Shown: positions 1-8,571, counted from the first letter of the stretch. The stretch is DNA of 13,307 nucleotides from Euperipatoides rowelli (GCA_003024985.2 PXIH01S0018457.1); one strand, 5' to 3'. Notes: generated by a model not told the origin, from the sequence alone. Numbers and translations are program-made.

Positions 1-692
1 CCTAAAAGCATGTTTCCAAATATTACCAGAAATAATAATATTTATAAACAATTTTTTTTTTTTATAAAATATAATTTAATGAACACACTTAGTCTATTTT
101 TTGTGTAAATAATAGGTTGTATTTTTTTCTCCAGGAACCATTTGGGGGGGAAGGGGAGGGCTTCAACCCATAAGGAGGATTCCTACACCTATTTGTAAGC
201 ATAATTTTATTTCATTCACATGATCAATTTATCTGCCAAAATATAGAATTAAGTTTGATTTTTTTTTTTTTTAATATATTGCACTTCTTCACTACTGAAT
301 TTCTATTATTTAATTTAATTTTAATATTATTGTAGATTGAGTTTGTTTTTAATGTAATTGTCGAGGACTTTGATGAATTGTAACCTTTTTTTCATTTATT
401 TCTATTATTTAGTGCGTTTATAAACTATCAATGAAATATTATAGAGATGATGTTTTTATTTTTATTTTTATAAATTTTCACTTACGATATTGGGGTAAAA
501 ATCACCAATACAATTCAAATATATTTTAATTTTAAGAAATTTTCCCTCCTCAATGCCCTCCCCTTAAATTTGCAATATAAAATATAATTAACAAAATTTT
601 ACAGCAATTTTTTTCGCTAGCTTACCGGTAAGGTACTTTATTAAGGTGTCTTGAATGAAAAGCGCTAAAAAAAAAATAAAAAAAAATTATAC
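1..692. other. Non-coding AT-rich stretch, probably upstream intron
   Basis: No convincing coding potential is visible on either strand. The stretch is dominated by A and T tracts. The exceptions are a short G-rich patch (144-160) and a TACCGGTA octamer at 623-630. Because the first recognised exon at 3177 starts inside a codon, the splice donor that feeds it must lie upstream, so this stretch is most simply intron sequence of the zinc-finger gene. That is an inference; no donor is identified in the window. Confidence 0.5.
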
Positions 693-986
693 CAAGGGGC
701 TTCCAAACTTTTTTCTGTTGTGACACCCTGATGATGTTGCAATATGAAAAAAAAAATTGTTACACCCAGTAGAGTTCAGAGTATTATTTTTTTTATTCTC
801 AAAGCTCTCGATATAGCTATCAATTTGATTTCAAGGTAACTCTATGCCCTGAAAATAATCATTTGCAGTGCTTTTATTGTAGTTACGTTTACTTTATATT
901 AAAACTTTGATTGTTGGGAAGTGACACCCTTATGACTCATGCATGACACACCAGTGTATCGCAACACCCAGTTTGGAAAACTCTTG
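693..986. mobile_element. hAT-type MITE (non-autonomous), 294 bp
   Basis: The left end reads CAAGGGGCTTCCAAACT and the reverse complement of the right end reads CAAGAGTTTTCCAAACT, so 14 of 17 bases match. The flanking 8-mers are AATTATAC (685-692) and ATTTATAC (987-994), which differ at one base; this is the 8-bp target duplication expected of hAT elements. The subterminal sequence resembles Charlie-like hAT ends, with a CCAAACT run followed on the left by GTTGTGACACCC and matched on the right by GCAACACCC. There is no transposase frame, so the element must have been moved in trans. A hAT assignment fits both the duplication length and the terminal sequence; the subfamily is unknown. Confidence 0.75.
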
Positions 987-1083
987 ATTTATACTATTAA
1001 ATTAAAGATAAATGATCAGAGTTTTATTTCCCGTATATAGATTTGCACAGTAATGATTTAATTTTTTTTATTTTTTTCTCACA

Positions 1084-1745
1084 TTAAAGGTCAAATGTAA
1101 CGGATTTTTTTAAAAAAAATTTTTATTATTGATTTTCAAAGATAATTACTATAAAAAAAATTCCACTGGAAAAAACATTTTTAAAATGCATAAAAAAAAA
1201 GTTATTTAAAGATAAAAGTAAGACTATTGCTATCCTCAGTCTGAGATTACAATTTGAAGATTCCACATTTTTTTGGGGTCAGATTAATTTGATGACAAAA
1301 TAGTCTCTACAGCTGTTTTCTTTGTAATGATTTAACATGTAAATAGAGGTGTTTTAAATCTGTATTAAAGGTCATTTTGTTTTTTTTAAAAAAACAAATT
1401 GGACCATAATATCACAAAGGATGACTTTGATTATGATTTTTTACAAGTATTTAAACATTTAGACCATATGATATCCAGCTTTACGCTGAGAAATATAGCA
1501 AATATTCTATAGTTAAGTATATCAAGCTGTATTCATTTATAGCCTATGATGTCACAAAATATCACCCCTGGTGTGTAAAGTGGACAATGTTGTTTTAAGG
1601 GTGAGGAGCTAAAGACAATTATTTTAAAAATTGAATTGTAAATAACTTTTTTGTTTTTAATTTTTTTTTTTCTGGTGGAAATTCTTTTTTAGTAAAATTC
1701 TTTGAAAATCAATAATTAAAAAACTCCGTTACATTTGACCTTTAA
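1084..1745. mobile_element. Inverted-repeat element, copy A (unclassified, 662 bp)
   Basis: The outermost 21 bases at 1084-1104 are perfectly complementary to 1725-1745, starting TTAAAGGTCAAATGTAACGG. The similarity continues inward with gaps for about 120 bp on each side, including the shared block TTATTGATTTTCAAAGA and a TTCCACTGG / TTTCCACCAG block. TTAA sits at both outer edges and could be a TTAA target duplication or simply part of the repeat. No coding frame is present. A 10-base copy of the terminus (TTAAAGGTCA) recurs internally at 1365-1374. Related sequence occurs at 9357-9513 and, inverted, at 12545-12746. I do not recognise the superfamily. The terminus does not look like a typical piggyBac end, despite the TTAA. 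Confidence 0.7.
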
Positions 1746-3176
1746 ACTCTTCCTCTGAAAAACACACATATAGGTACTAAATATCAATTTCAATACGATT
1801 AGTGAAATTTGATTAGCCTAATAAAATTATTCTTTTAATGACTTTGCATTCCATATATTTGAAAAAAAAAATATTGGCCAAGTTTTACTATTTAAAAACA
1901 AATGCTTCAAATTTGCAATTATTGTCCTCATACTGTGCTACAGTATATAACCATCTCTAAAATATTAATAGTTTATTTATTAAATTGTCTAGTTTTAATA
2001 ATGAAACCTTTTTTTGGGGGGATGGAATAGCATGTTTAGAATATTAAACTGAAGTTTAGGAACATGTATGGTAGGGTAAAATGGATAGTTGGGTAAATTT
2101 GCTCTCTTTTGTAAAAAAAAATGTTAATAAATTAGCAATGATCATTTGTTTTTAGTAATTTAAAGTTATTTATTAGAATATTTAATCAGATAATGAATTT
2201 CTTGATCAATAAAAATATTTTCTGCAGAACTAGTGCATTTGTCAGGCATTTTATTTGCTGCTGATTTAAGCAGGGTGCGTCATAGGGTCCACTAACTTCC
2301 TACAACTTAAAGCTCTAAAGTTCTTGTTCAGCTATCTGTAATTTTTAATAATGTATTGAATAAGTTCTATTTAAATTGTCCAAAGTTTTTGAATTAAAGG
2401 TAGGCTATTATTGAGTAAAATGGGTAACAATGCTAAATTTAAAAATTGGTTATAAATAAATAATCACTACCAGTACTGTTTTTTGAAGACCTACACTTTT
2501 TTACCACTGAAATTATCAGTAATGTGTGTATTTTATTTTACTGTCTACTAAGTAGGCAGCTATATAAAGAACAATGAAAATTTTAAATTTTTTTAGAATT
2601 ATTTTCTTTATTAAGATATTATGGTGTAGGCCTAATCTATAATGTTTGAATAATATTTATAATTTAATAAATATTACCGGTACTCCATTTATTTTATGAC
2701 AATTCAATGCATCTAGGAGGTAGCTGTTAACAGGTTGATAAATGCTACTTCTTTATTAAAGTAAATTTAAAAACAAAACATTGATTTCCAGTAGGCAAAA
2801 AAATCAGAATTGCTAATTCGAAATACAGCGAACATAGGCTATTATATAAATAAGATAAGCGATCTTGATCTAGACTTGGATCTTGCATTTTTAATTGTCT
2901 GCTGTAATTTTACCAGTATTCAAATTGAAACATTTTATATTTATACAATAATGTAGGCTAAATAAACAAAAAAAAAAAAAAAAACACATTTTAATGTATT
3001 TTTCTAGAAAAAGAAAAAAAAAACAATTTTATACCCTTTTTACTCTATATGACCCTATTCTTTCTTATACTAAAAATAGCAAAAGTAATTTACTTAATTT
3101 GATATAGGCTACCTATTAAAATTTAATGTTATAATTGCATATTTTTAATACATATGTATATTTTGTGTTTTTTTAG
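1746..3176. other. Non-coding AT-rich stretch ending in a splice acceptor
   Basis: I see no gene here. The sequence is AT-rich with scattered TAGGCCTA-like words (2627-2634 exact; related words near 2401, 2834, 2955 and 3104) and a TACCGGTA octamer at 2675-2682. An 18-base A run lies near 2967-2985. The last bases, T-rich and ending TTTTTTTAG at 3176, form a good 3' splice site for the exon that follows. Confidence 0.6.
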
Positions 3177-3178
3177 GC
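3171..3178 (+). other. 3' splice site (acceptor)
   Basis: A T-rich tract ends in AG at 3175-3176. The frame that is open through the downstream exon and joins the zinc fingers leaves two bases (3177-3178) completing a codon from the previous exon. No upstream start codon is needed, so an acceptor here is the simplest explanation. Confidence 0.8.
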
Positions 3179-3394
3179 CACAGGAGTGGCCTGGAGGAAT
3201 CACGTCCCTCTTTGGATTCATCACACCTTCACAGTATGTACCCTGCACACTCCAATCGTACCAGCAGCACCAGCAGCAACAGTCCGCCGGCCCCCCCTAC
3301 CACCACCACCACCAGCTCCATGCTAGTCGTCCCCCAGCCCATTAATGCAGCCAAAGCCAATGGAAGGAAATACCAGTGCAAAATGTGTCCACAG
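3177..3394 (+). CDS. rn: Rotund/ZNF362-384-family zinc-finger protein, penultimate exon
   Basis: This exon codes for the end of the N-terminal region and the first half of zinc finger 1 of a nuclear, sequence-specific DNA-binding protein. The frame starts at 3179 after two bases of a split codon and runs 72 codons. Residues 1-50 are rich in Ser, Thr, Pro and His, with (ACC)5 coding for five Thr and AGC-rich repeats; this looks disordered. Residues 60-72 include NGRKYQCKMCPQ, giving finger-1 cysteines at residues 67 and 70. The exon ends exactly after a codon (CAG) at a GTAATT donor, and joining to 4323 restores finger 1. GC content jumps sharply relative to the flanks, as expected for coding DNA. 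The protein's true start lies upstream of the window. The family call rests on the fingers in the next exon. The choice among rotund, squeeze, ZNF362 and ZNF384 as the orthologue name is uncertain. Confidence 0.85.
3260..3313 (+). repeat. Low-complexity AGC/ACC codon repeat inside exon
   Basis: ACCAGCAGC is repeated twice from 3260, followed by a C-rich run and five ACC triplets at 3299-3313. In the coding frame it gives Ser/Thr/Pro runs. In another frame the same bases give Gln and His runs, which explains a misleading overlapping open frame. Slippage could make the length vary between individuals. Confidence 0.75.
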
Positions 3395-3557
3395 GTAATT
3401 AATTATTTTATTTTTTAAAGTTTTGATTTTGTTAAACATTAAAAGAATATGAAAGAATAATGGCCTCTTTATATTGTCAAAATGAAGAAGGTAAGTAAGC
3501 ACTTTAGACCAATGAACGGCAGTTGCAGGTGTGCATTTAACTGCGATTTTTTAAATT

Positions 3558-3588
3558 ACTACTTCTAAATAGTAAATTTAGAAGTAGT
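3558..3588. repeat. Perfect 13-bp inverted repeat with 5-nt loop
   Basis: ACTACTTCTAAAT at 3558-3570 is followed by a 5-base spacer (AGTAA) and its exact reverse complement at 3576-3588. It lies about 165 bases after the intron donor. It could form an RNA hairpin in the pre-mRNA, or be the core of a small palindromic repeat. No flanking duplication is obvious. Confidence 0.8.
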
Positions 3589-3810
3589 TCATTTATTTCA
3601 ATTCGTCTATTCTAATTTGGCATTTTAACCATATTTGGTTTCTTTTCTTTTTTTTTTTTTTTTTTAAATTAACATTTTTATATTAGCTTCTGGGGCCAAT
3701 CTTCACATTTAGAGCTAAGGGAACATTTCACTCTTACAGCCTGCTGTACAAAGAATGAAGATTAAGCCTTTTAAATTAGAACGAAACAATGCCAAAAAAA
3801 TTAGTATTAA

Positions 3811-4059
3811 GAAAAAAAGCTATGGCGTACTGAGGAACTAGTTGAAGGTTATAACACTGGAGCCCAACAGTGTAAATGGCTTTGCAGGCGCTCCTTGCTA
3901 TTTCTTTTTGGCTGTCTGGGATGGCTAATTGGCTTATTAGCACCGCTTGTCGGACGCTTATATATCATCGCATGGATCTTTTTGTATAACTGCATGCTTG
4001 TAGCTGCCTTGGTTTGCATTGCTCAAGACAAGGCACACCTGATTTCACAATTACTTTAA
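3811..4059 (+). other. Stop-free 82-codon island inside the intron (status unknown)
   Basis: The frame runs from just after a TAA at 3808-3810 to a TAA at 4057-4059. It is visibly less AT-rich than the surrounding intron. It has no ATG near its beginning; the first Met is residue 62. The middle, residues 29-72, is strongly hydrophobic (for example LLFLFGCLGWLIGLLAPLVG). I recognise no family. It could be an alternative exon, a piece of decayed repeat, or chance. A possible acceptor-like TTTGCAG lies within it at about 3879-3885, without a strong pyrimidine tract. It should not be read as a confirmed gene. Confidence 0.25.
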
Positions 4060-4322
4060 GTATTAAAAAAATGGACCAATTTTTATTTATGCAGTCAAAA
4101 CAAATTAATAATTAATTCCTTATGAATTAAACTTGTTTCAAATTCTTTTTCCAATTTATTTTTGTTTTAAATATTTAATTACAGTAATTATAAATGGGTC
4201 TTTCACAGCCCTTTATTTTTTACCCCATAATTAATATTGACCCATGGAAATTTCTTTTTTTTATATAATAAAAATCTTTTTCCATCTGACTGATATTTTT
4301 GAACCATTCTGTGCTTTTACAG

Positions 4323-5375
4323 ATATTTGGCTCCAAGGCAGACTTGCAGTTACACACACAGATCCATATGCGTGAAGCGAAGCCCTACAAGTGTTCTCAA
4401 TGTTCCAAAGCTTTTGCCAATTCATCGTACTTGTCTCAGCACACGCGCATCCATCTGGGCATCAAACCTTACCGTTGTGAGATCTGCCAACGAAAGTTTA
4501 CACAGCTGTCCCACCTGCAGCAGCACATCCGGACACATACAGGAGACAAGCCGTATAAGTGCCGACACCCAGGCTGCAACAAGGCCTTCTCCCAGCTCTC
4601 CAACCTGCAGTCCCACTCGCGCTGCCATCAGACGGACAAACCATACAAGTGCAACAGTTGTTATAAGTGTTTTGCGGACGAGGCCAGCCTATTGGAACAC
4701 ATTCCCAAACATAAGGAATCTAAACATCTCAAGACGCACATCTGTCAATTCTGCGGCAAATCATATACGCAGGAAACCTATCTGACAAAGCATCTGCAGA
4801 AACACGCTGAGCGGCAGGACAAGCGGGGGCACCAGGTTTCGGCGAGCCGAACCAGCGAGTCATACTGGGCGTCTAAAGCAACGTCCGAAGGCTCTATGGA
4901 GGGAAGCGGGAACCGGATGCACGAAGGTAGTGTCGGCGATTCGTCGTGCCTCCAACAAAGCCTGAGTGATCACCACTCGCGCTTGCACCTGAACCGCGAG
5001 GGTTTGGATAGGCAACAACTAATTCGGGAAGGTCCTACAGATTTGACTCACTCACACCTAAGTTCTAGCCAAAGCCCGTATGATGGGCCAGTCAGTAGTA
5101 AAACCACTTCGGCCTTCACCCCAATAGCTCAGACCAGTATGATGCCCTTATCTAGTGGAAGTCAACCAATTATGTCAATTCCAGGATCATCTCGGTCGTA
5201 CTTTCCTTATGAACCTATGGGTTTTTCCAAGGGCCCATCAAATGTTCCATCTATGGACGTTAAGCCACCCCCTAATTCATTTCCAAACCAGCTCATAAGT
5301 CTGCATCAAATAAGAAACTATGCAATGCCTGGCCTATCTGATCATCATATAGGCCTCAAAGAAAAGAGCCAATAA
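4323..5375 (+). CDS. rn: Rotund/ZNF362-384-family zinc-finger protein, terminal exon
   Basis: This exon carries most of the DNA-binding domain and the C-terminus: 350 codons and a TAA stop at 5373. Numbered from the first full codon of the previous exon, the six C2H2 fingers are at 67-87 (completed here), 96-116, 124-144, 152-174 (C-X4-C form, CRHPGC), 182-202 and 213-233. All zinc ligands are present. The linkers (HMREAKPYKC, HLGIKPYRC, HTGDKPYKC, HQTDKPYKC) and the segments SQLSNLQSHSRCHQTDKP and HIPKHKESKHLK are hallmarks of the rotund / squeeze / LIN-29 / ZNF362-384 family. Members of this family are nuclear regulators of developmental timing, neuronal identity and appendage patterning. 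The tail (237-422) is Ser-, Pro- and Met-rich and probably disordered, except for FPNQLISLHQIRNYA at about 392-406, a motif I recall as shared at the C-terminus of this family. The reading starts at the acceptor CAG at 4320-4322, not at a start codon. No frameshift or missing ligand is seen. Confidence 0.93.
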   Translation: MFGSKADLQLHTQIHMREAKPYKCSQCSKAFANSSYLSQHTRIHLGIKPYRCEICQRKFTQLSHLQQHIRTHTGDKPYKCRHPGCNKAFSQLSNLQSHSRCHQTDKPYKCNSCYKCFADEASLLEHIPKHKESKHLKTHICQFCGKSYTQETYLTKHLQKHAERQDKRGHQVSASRTSESYWASKATSEGSMEGSGNRMHEGSVGDSSCLQQSLSDHHSRLHLNREGLDRQQLIREGPTDLTHSHLSSSQSPYDGPVSSKTTSAFTPIAQTSMMPLSSGSQPIMSIPGSSRSYFPYEPMGFSKGPSNVPSMDVKPPPNSFPNQLISLHQIRNYAMPGLSDHHIGLKEKSQ

Positions 5376-5708
5376 TGGGAATACATAAGTATTGGATATA
5401 AAAGTCTGCGAAGACTGTTAAATATCAACTTTTTACTCAAAAACTTACCAAGGAAAAAAAAAAAATTATGAACTCTCCAAGAGAATGGACTTTTTGTTTT
5501 GTTTTTCTTTTGACTATCGAATTCTTTTAACATTTTGTGAAAGTGCAATAACGAAAGATGAATATAAAAGTCGATCTTGACTTGAAAAAAAAAAAAACCT
5601 TTTTTATTGACAAAAAAAAAAAAATGCTGAGCCACAAGTGCTCTCCCACACAACGAAACTGGAGAAAGGAATGTAATAACAAATTTCTTTGGATTCCTAT
5701 TTAAATTA

Positions 5709-5714
5709 AATAAA
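5709..5714 (+). terminator. Proximal poly(A) signal candidate AATAAA
   Basis: AATAAA is followed directly by a GT-rich stretch (TGTGGGTTTGTGTAG). The GT element lies closer than the usual 20-40 bases. If used, the UTR would be only about 350 bases and would lack the hairpin at 7308-7405. Confidence 0.35.
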
Positions 5715-6618
5715 TGTGGGTTTGTGTAGCTCCGGTTATATATACTTTTCAACCTGCTTGAATTAAAAAAGAATTCAGTGTTGTAGCTTCTGTAGTCCAC
5801 AATCTCTCTACTGGAGAATTCTACGCCAACTGAACCATACGTAACAAACAGGGTCATGTTGCTTAAATGACATCACTGCCGATTCACCCCGACACACGCA
5901 GTGTTCATCATGACGGATACACAAGCCAAAAGAAGAGATTACTAAACTTCCAAGCAATAAGTTGTGCCTTTGTATTTGGCACAGTGAGTTTTTAGAGTCT
6001 TTAAAAGATTTTTTATTTTTTATTTTATTTTTTTGCCTTGTATCCATTGACATGACAAGACTAGAAAACTGAGTGTAGCACTTTTTTAAACCCCCCTTTT
6101 TATCAATGATGTTAGTCTGTTTTATTATAACAAAATTTCAACAAGATCAAAGGTAACATTTCTTACAAGCTGTTACAGTTATTAGAAACCAGTGAAATCA
6201 TGTTAGTAGGGGGAAAAAAGAGAAAAAAATCCATAAGCAGGAACTAGTTATCCATTGTAATCAAGGCATATGCCATAGTTAAACTCAAAGGATTCACATT
6301 TTTTTCTTATTTCTGCTCTAGTGCTAAAATTGCCGAATTGGAAGGGTTCACATTCCCTTTCTCAACTTGTAAAAATAATTTTTCCCAGTGGACCGCTCAA
6401 TGTTACTAATCAGTGTTGGTTGCAGATAACTTTTCAAACGCAAAAAAATTGGCATTTTTTTTTCCTTAAAAAACAAAAACAAAACAAAAACAAACTGATC
6501 TCCCCCTTTCCTCTTTTATGATATAAAGAGAAAAGGTCTAATGTTAGTGGGTACATGTGCAGCCACTCTCCAAATACCGGTGGTTCTAAAAGGGTTTTTG
6601 TGTATCTAACCCTTTTAA

Positions 6619-6637
6619 AAATAATAATAATAATAAT
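6619..6637 (+). repeat. (AAT)n microsatellite
   Basis: About six uninterrupted AAT units lie within the probable 3' UTR. This is a simple repeat with no visible coding role. Confidence 0.8.
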
Positions 6638-6957
6638 CGCTGCCTTGACAGAGGACTGTGCTTCATGTGTGTTTCTTTTTAAAATATCTTTATTTTTGTA
6701 TGTGTAATTGCTTAAAGGTTATAAAAAAAAAAATATTTTTTTTTTTTCCTAAATACAAAAAAAAAAAAAAAAATGTTAAAAATCTTGATCTGCTTCAATC
6801 GTGGTTTGACATTCTACCATTCTGTACCGGTGGTAACTAAACCAAATACATTTTTTTGGTGTTTTTAATCGAAGGCTCTCCAGATTAGGTGGGGATTTTT
6901 TTTAAACAAAAACAAAAAAAAAAATCATTTACATTCTATTTTTGTTTCCATTTCTCA

Positions 6958-6983
6958 TTTTTTTTTTTTTTTTTTTTTTTTTT
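6958..6983 (+). repeat. 26-base T tract
   Basis: This is an unbroken run of 26 T. It lies just upstream of two AATAAA words (6987 and 6994) and about 210 bases upstream of a 20-base A run at 7193-7212, with which it could pair in RNA. The length may be affected by sequencing slippage. Confidence 0.85.
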
Positions 6984-6986
6984 GTG

Positions 6987-6999
6987 AATAAAAAATAAA
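6987..6999 (+). terminator. Double AATAAA poly(A) signal candidate
   Basis: Two AATAAA words occur at 6987-6992 and 6994-6999, directly after a 26-T tract. A U-rich upstream element favours use. The downstream region lacks a strong GT element, so usage is uncertain. Confidence 0.3.
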
Positions 7000-7192
7000 T
7001 TTCATGGCAGCCCTGTCCATTTTCAAAGTACCATGCAAATTAATATTTTAAAGAAAAAAAACTTTCATATGGTTGTATTTTGTTACAGACTGATTTTTTT
7101 ATTTTGTGGGTGATATTTGGACACTAAATAGCTATGTAATAGCTGAGAAATTGGTAACTTTAAAATATACTATTTGGCAAACCAAAAGTACC

Positions 7193-7212
7193 AAAAAAAA
7201 AAAAAAAAAAAA
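7193..7212 (+). repeat. 20-base A tract
   Basis: This is an unbroken run of 20 A in the probable UTR. It is a likely internal oligo-dT priming site in cDNA data and can pair with the T tract at 6958-6983. Confidence 0.85.
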
Positions 7213-7307
7213 GAAAAACCCTTCTTCAAAGAAAGCTAGATTTTTTATTTTGAACCCATTTATTGATTGATTGCAGTAAGACTGATAATTAGTTCTGCCC
7301 TAGGCAT

Positions 7308-7405
7308 TAGTGTTGAGACCTATAAAATTATCATTTTTTTCTTCCAGCTATGCTTGAAGCAGTGATTTAAATGCCCAGCTTCATCATTTTAAGGTCTCAA
7401 CACTA
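7308..7405 (+). other. 98-nt inverted-repeat hairpin in the 3' UTR
   Basis: TAGTGTTGAGACCT (7308-7321) is the exact reverse complement of 7392-7405, giving a 14-bp perfect closing stem. With a one-base bulge the stem continues as 7323-7328 pairing with 7386-7391, then 7330-7331 with 7383-7384. A further TGAAGC / GCTTCA stem (7355-7360 with 7378-7383) can form inside as an alternative. A T-rich, unpaired 5' side (about 7334-7345) makes the middle asymmetric. It could be a cis-acting RNA structure, a precursor-like hairpin or a small palindromic repeat. I do not recognise a known microRNA seed family in the arms. Confidence 0.6.
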
Positions 7406-7551
7406 CAGATTTTTTTTTTTTTTTTGTAATATAACAGTGTAAAAATACTGTCTAAATTATCCCATCTCTACACATGGTGTTACAGTAAGTTTTGTGAATT
7501 CCGGCATCAAATGCCAGATTGTTATGTTTTTATTATAATTTACACTTCTTG

Positions 7552-7569
7552 TATATATATATATATATA
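7552..7569 (+). repeat. (TA)9 microsatellite
   Basis: This is an alternating TA run. Its beginning forms TGTATATA (7550-7557), which matches the Pumilio-type site consensus, though a simple repeat can create that word by chance. Confidence 0.8.
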
Positions 7570-8140
7570 AGCTGCATTGTACGTTGAAGGGCTTTCAGCA
7601 ATGATATTTTGTGCAAAAAAAAAAAAAAAGCTTTTTGATCTAAAATGAAGGTGCTTCATTTGACAAACTTATTACAATAGTTTTTGTTTGTCTAGGAACA
7701 TTTTTTCCCTCCCATTGTCTTTCTCATTATTGTAGCAGCCTTTTTTTCCTTCTGAATTTTGTATAAAAAAATTTTAAACTTTGTACATTTTTTTATTTTT
7801 AATGTAAGCCTGTCAAGTGAAAGTAAGATATGGTTGCATCCCATTAGCTATCAAACTCACAGGGAATTTCTAGGGAGCTATTCGTTCCAACATGGCGGTC
7901 ACAAAATGCAAGAGTCAGCCATATTATCTGGGAGTTCAGGTATGGGAATGGAAATGCAACTTTCTGTAATAGTGTGAAAGAAATTTTATTCAATGTTTTT
8001 GCCAGTTTTTAGGCAACTACATTCTTTTACTTTTTTTTTTTTTTTTAAATTTTGTGTGTGTTTTCTTTATGGAAAAAGAAAAACGATGTAAATGAAGTTT
8101 GCATATCCAGTCCCATGGCTAATTGTTGTTTGGCTCTTGC

Positions 8141-8146
8141 AATAAA
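8141..8146 (+). terminator. Poly(A) signal candidate AATAAA
   Basis: This is a canonical hexamer following a GT-rich stretch (TTGTTGTTTGGCTCTTGC), with a T-rich stretch about 25 bases downstream. It is a plausible intermediate end of the transcript. Confidence 0.35.
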
Positions 8147-8571
8147 TATAATCCACCGGCAATACAATATTTTTTACATTTACAATCTTTGACAACAAGA
8201 GATGGTTATTATTTCTAAGATTCATTTTGCAGTTTGCTAAACATTTTTACGCTTATTTTCTGTTTTGACTATTTTACTCAACAGGTTATCGCTGCCCATT
8301 TCAGTGGAATGCCCTAGGTTTTTCCCCCCATTTTTTTTTTTTTTTTTAAATTCATTTTTAAATTTTTTTGCCCAATCTAAACATCAGCTCAAGTACAAAG
8401 TGTGATGAGACCAAGATTGTAGGGTGACAAGAGGTTGCATATCATTGTTTGTATTTGATGCTGGTGCTACCCCTTGTGTTATTCGTTCCTATAACAGTAG
8501 ACCTTTACAATCATGGTTGCGGTTAAAGACATCTTATGTAATCCTGTAAAATTTATTAATACTGAGCTTAT

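Larger units (their letters stand above)
3395..4322 (+). other. Intron (phase 0) splitting zinc finger 1
   Basis: The donor is GTAATT at 3395 and the acceptor is TTTTACAG ending at 4322. The intron is 928 bases and falls between codons, so CPQ joins IFGSKADLQLH to make a complete C-X2-C-X12-H-X3-H finger. Inside are a perfect 13-bp hairpin (3558-3588), a T tract near 3650 and a less AT-rich patch at about 3820-4060 that stays open in one frame for 82 codons. Confidence 0.88.

Noticed and set aside
121-180. TTTTTTTCTCCAG at about 122-134 as an upstream exon acceptor
   Set aside because: The sequence after it is a G run and a short frame without plausible protein; no matching donor and no link to the next exon frame.
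3154-3345. Open frame over the exon giving Gln- and His-rich runs
   Set aside because: It is in the wrong frame for the zinc fingers, reads through the splice acceptor and stops before the finger-1 cysteines. The runs are an out-of-frame effect of AGC/ACC triplets.
3840-4030. tRNA or tRNA-derived SINE in the less AT-rich part of the intron
   Set aside because: I could not find a B-box-like GGTTCGANTCC or a cloverleaf.
4422-4628. Reverse-strand open frame inside the finger exon
   Set aside because: It is the antisense of conserved finger codons, with no recognisable domain.
4327-4785. 152-codon + strand open frame inside the finger exon
   Set aside because: It overlaps the clear C2H2 frame, has no motif of its own, and its composition follows from the finger codons.
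5345-5857. 170-codon reverse-strand open frame
   Set aside because: It overlaps the stop codon and UTR, is made of Phe and Lys runs from A/T tracts, and shows no domain.
5808-6053. 81-codon reverse-strand open frame in the UTR
   Set aside because: It is Lys/Asn-rich at the start, with no domain or splice support. Chance opening in low-complexity sequence is more likely.
6658-6840. 60-codon + strand frame in the UTR
   Set aside because: Phe and Lys runs come straight from T and A tracts; there is no coding signal.
7759-7977. 72-codon + strand frame in the UTR
   Set aside because: It is short, without a recognisable motif, and lies in the middle of the likely UTR.
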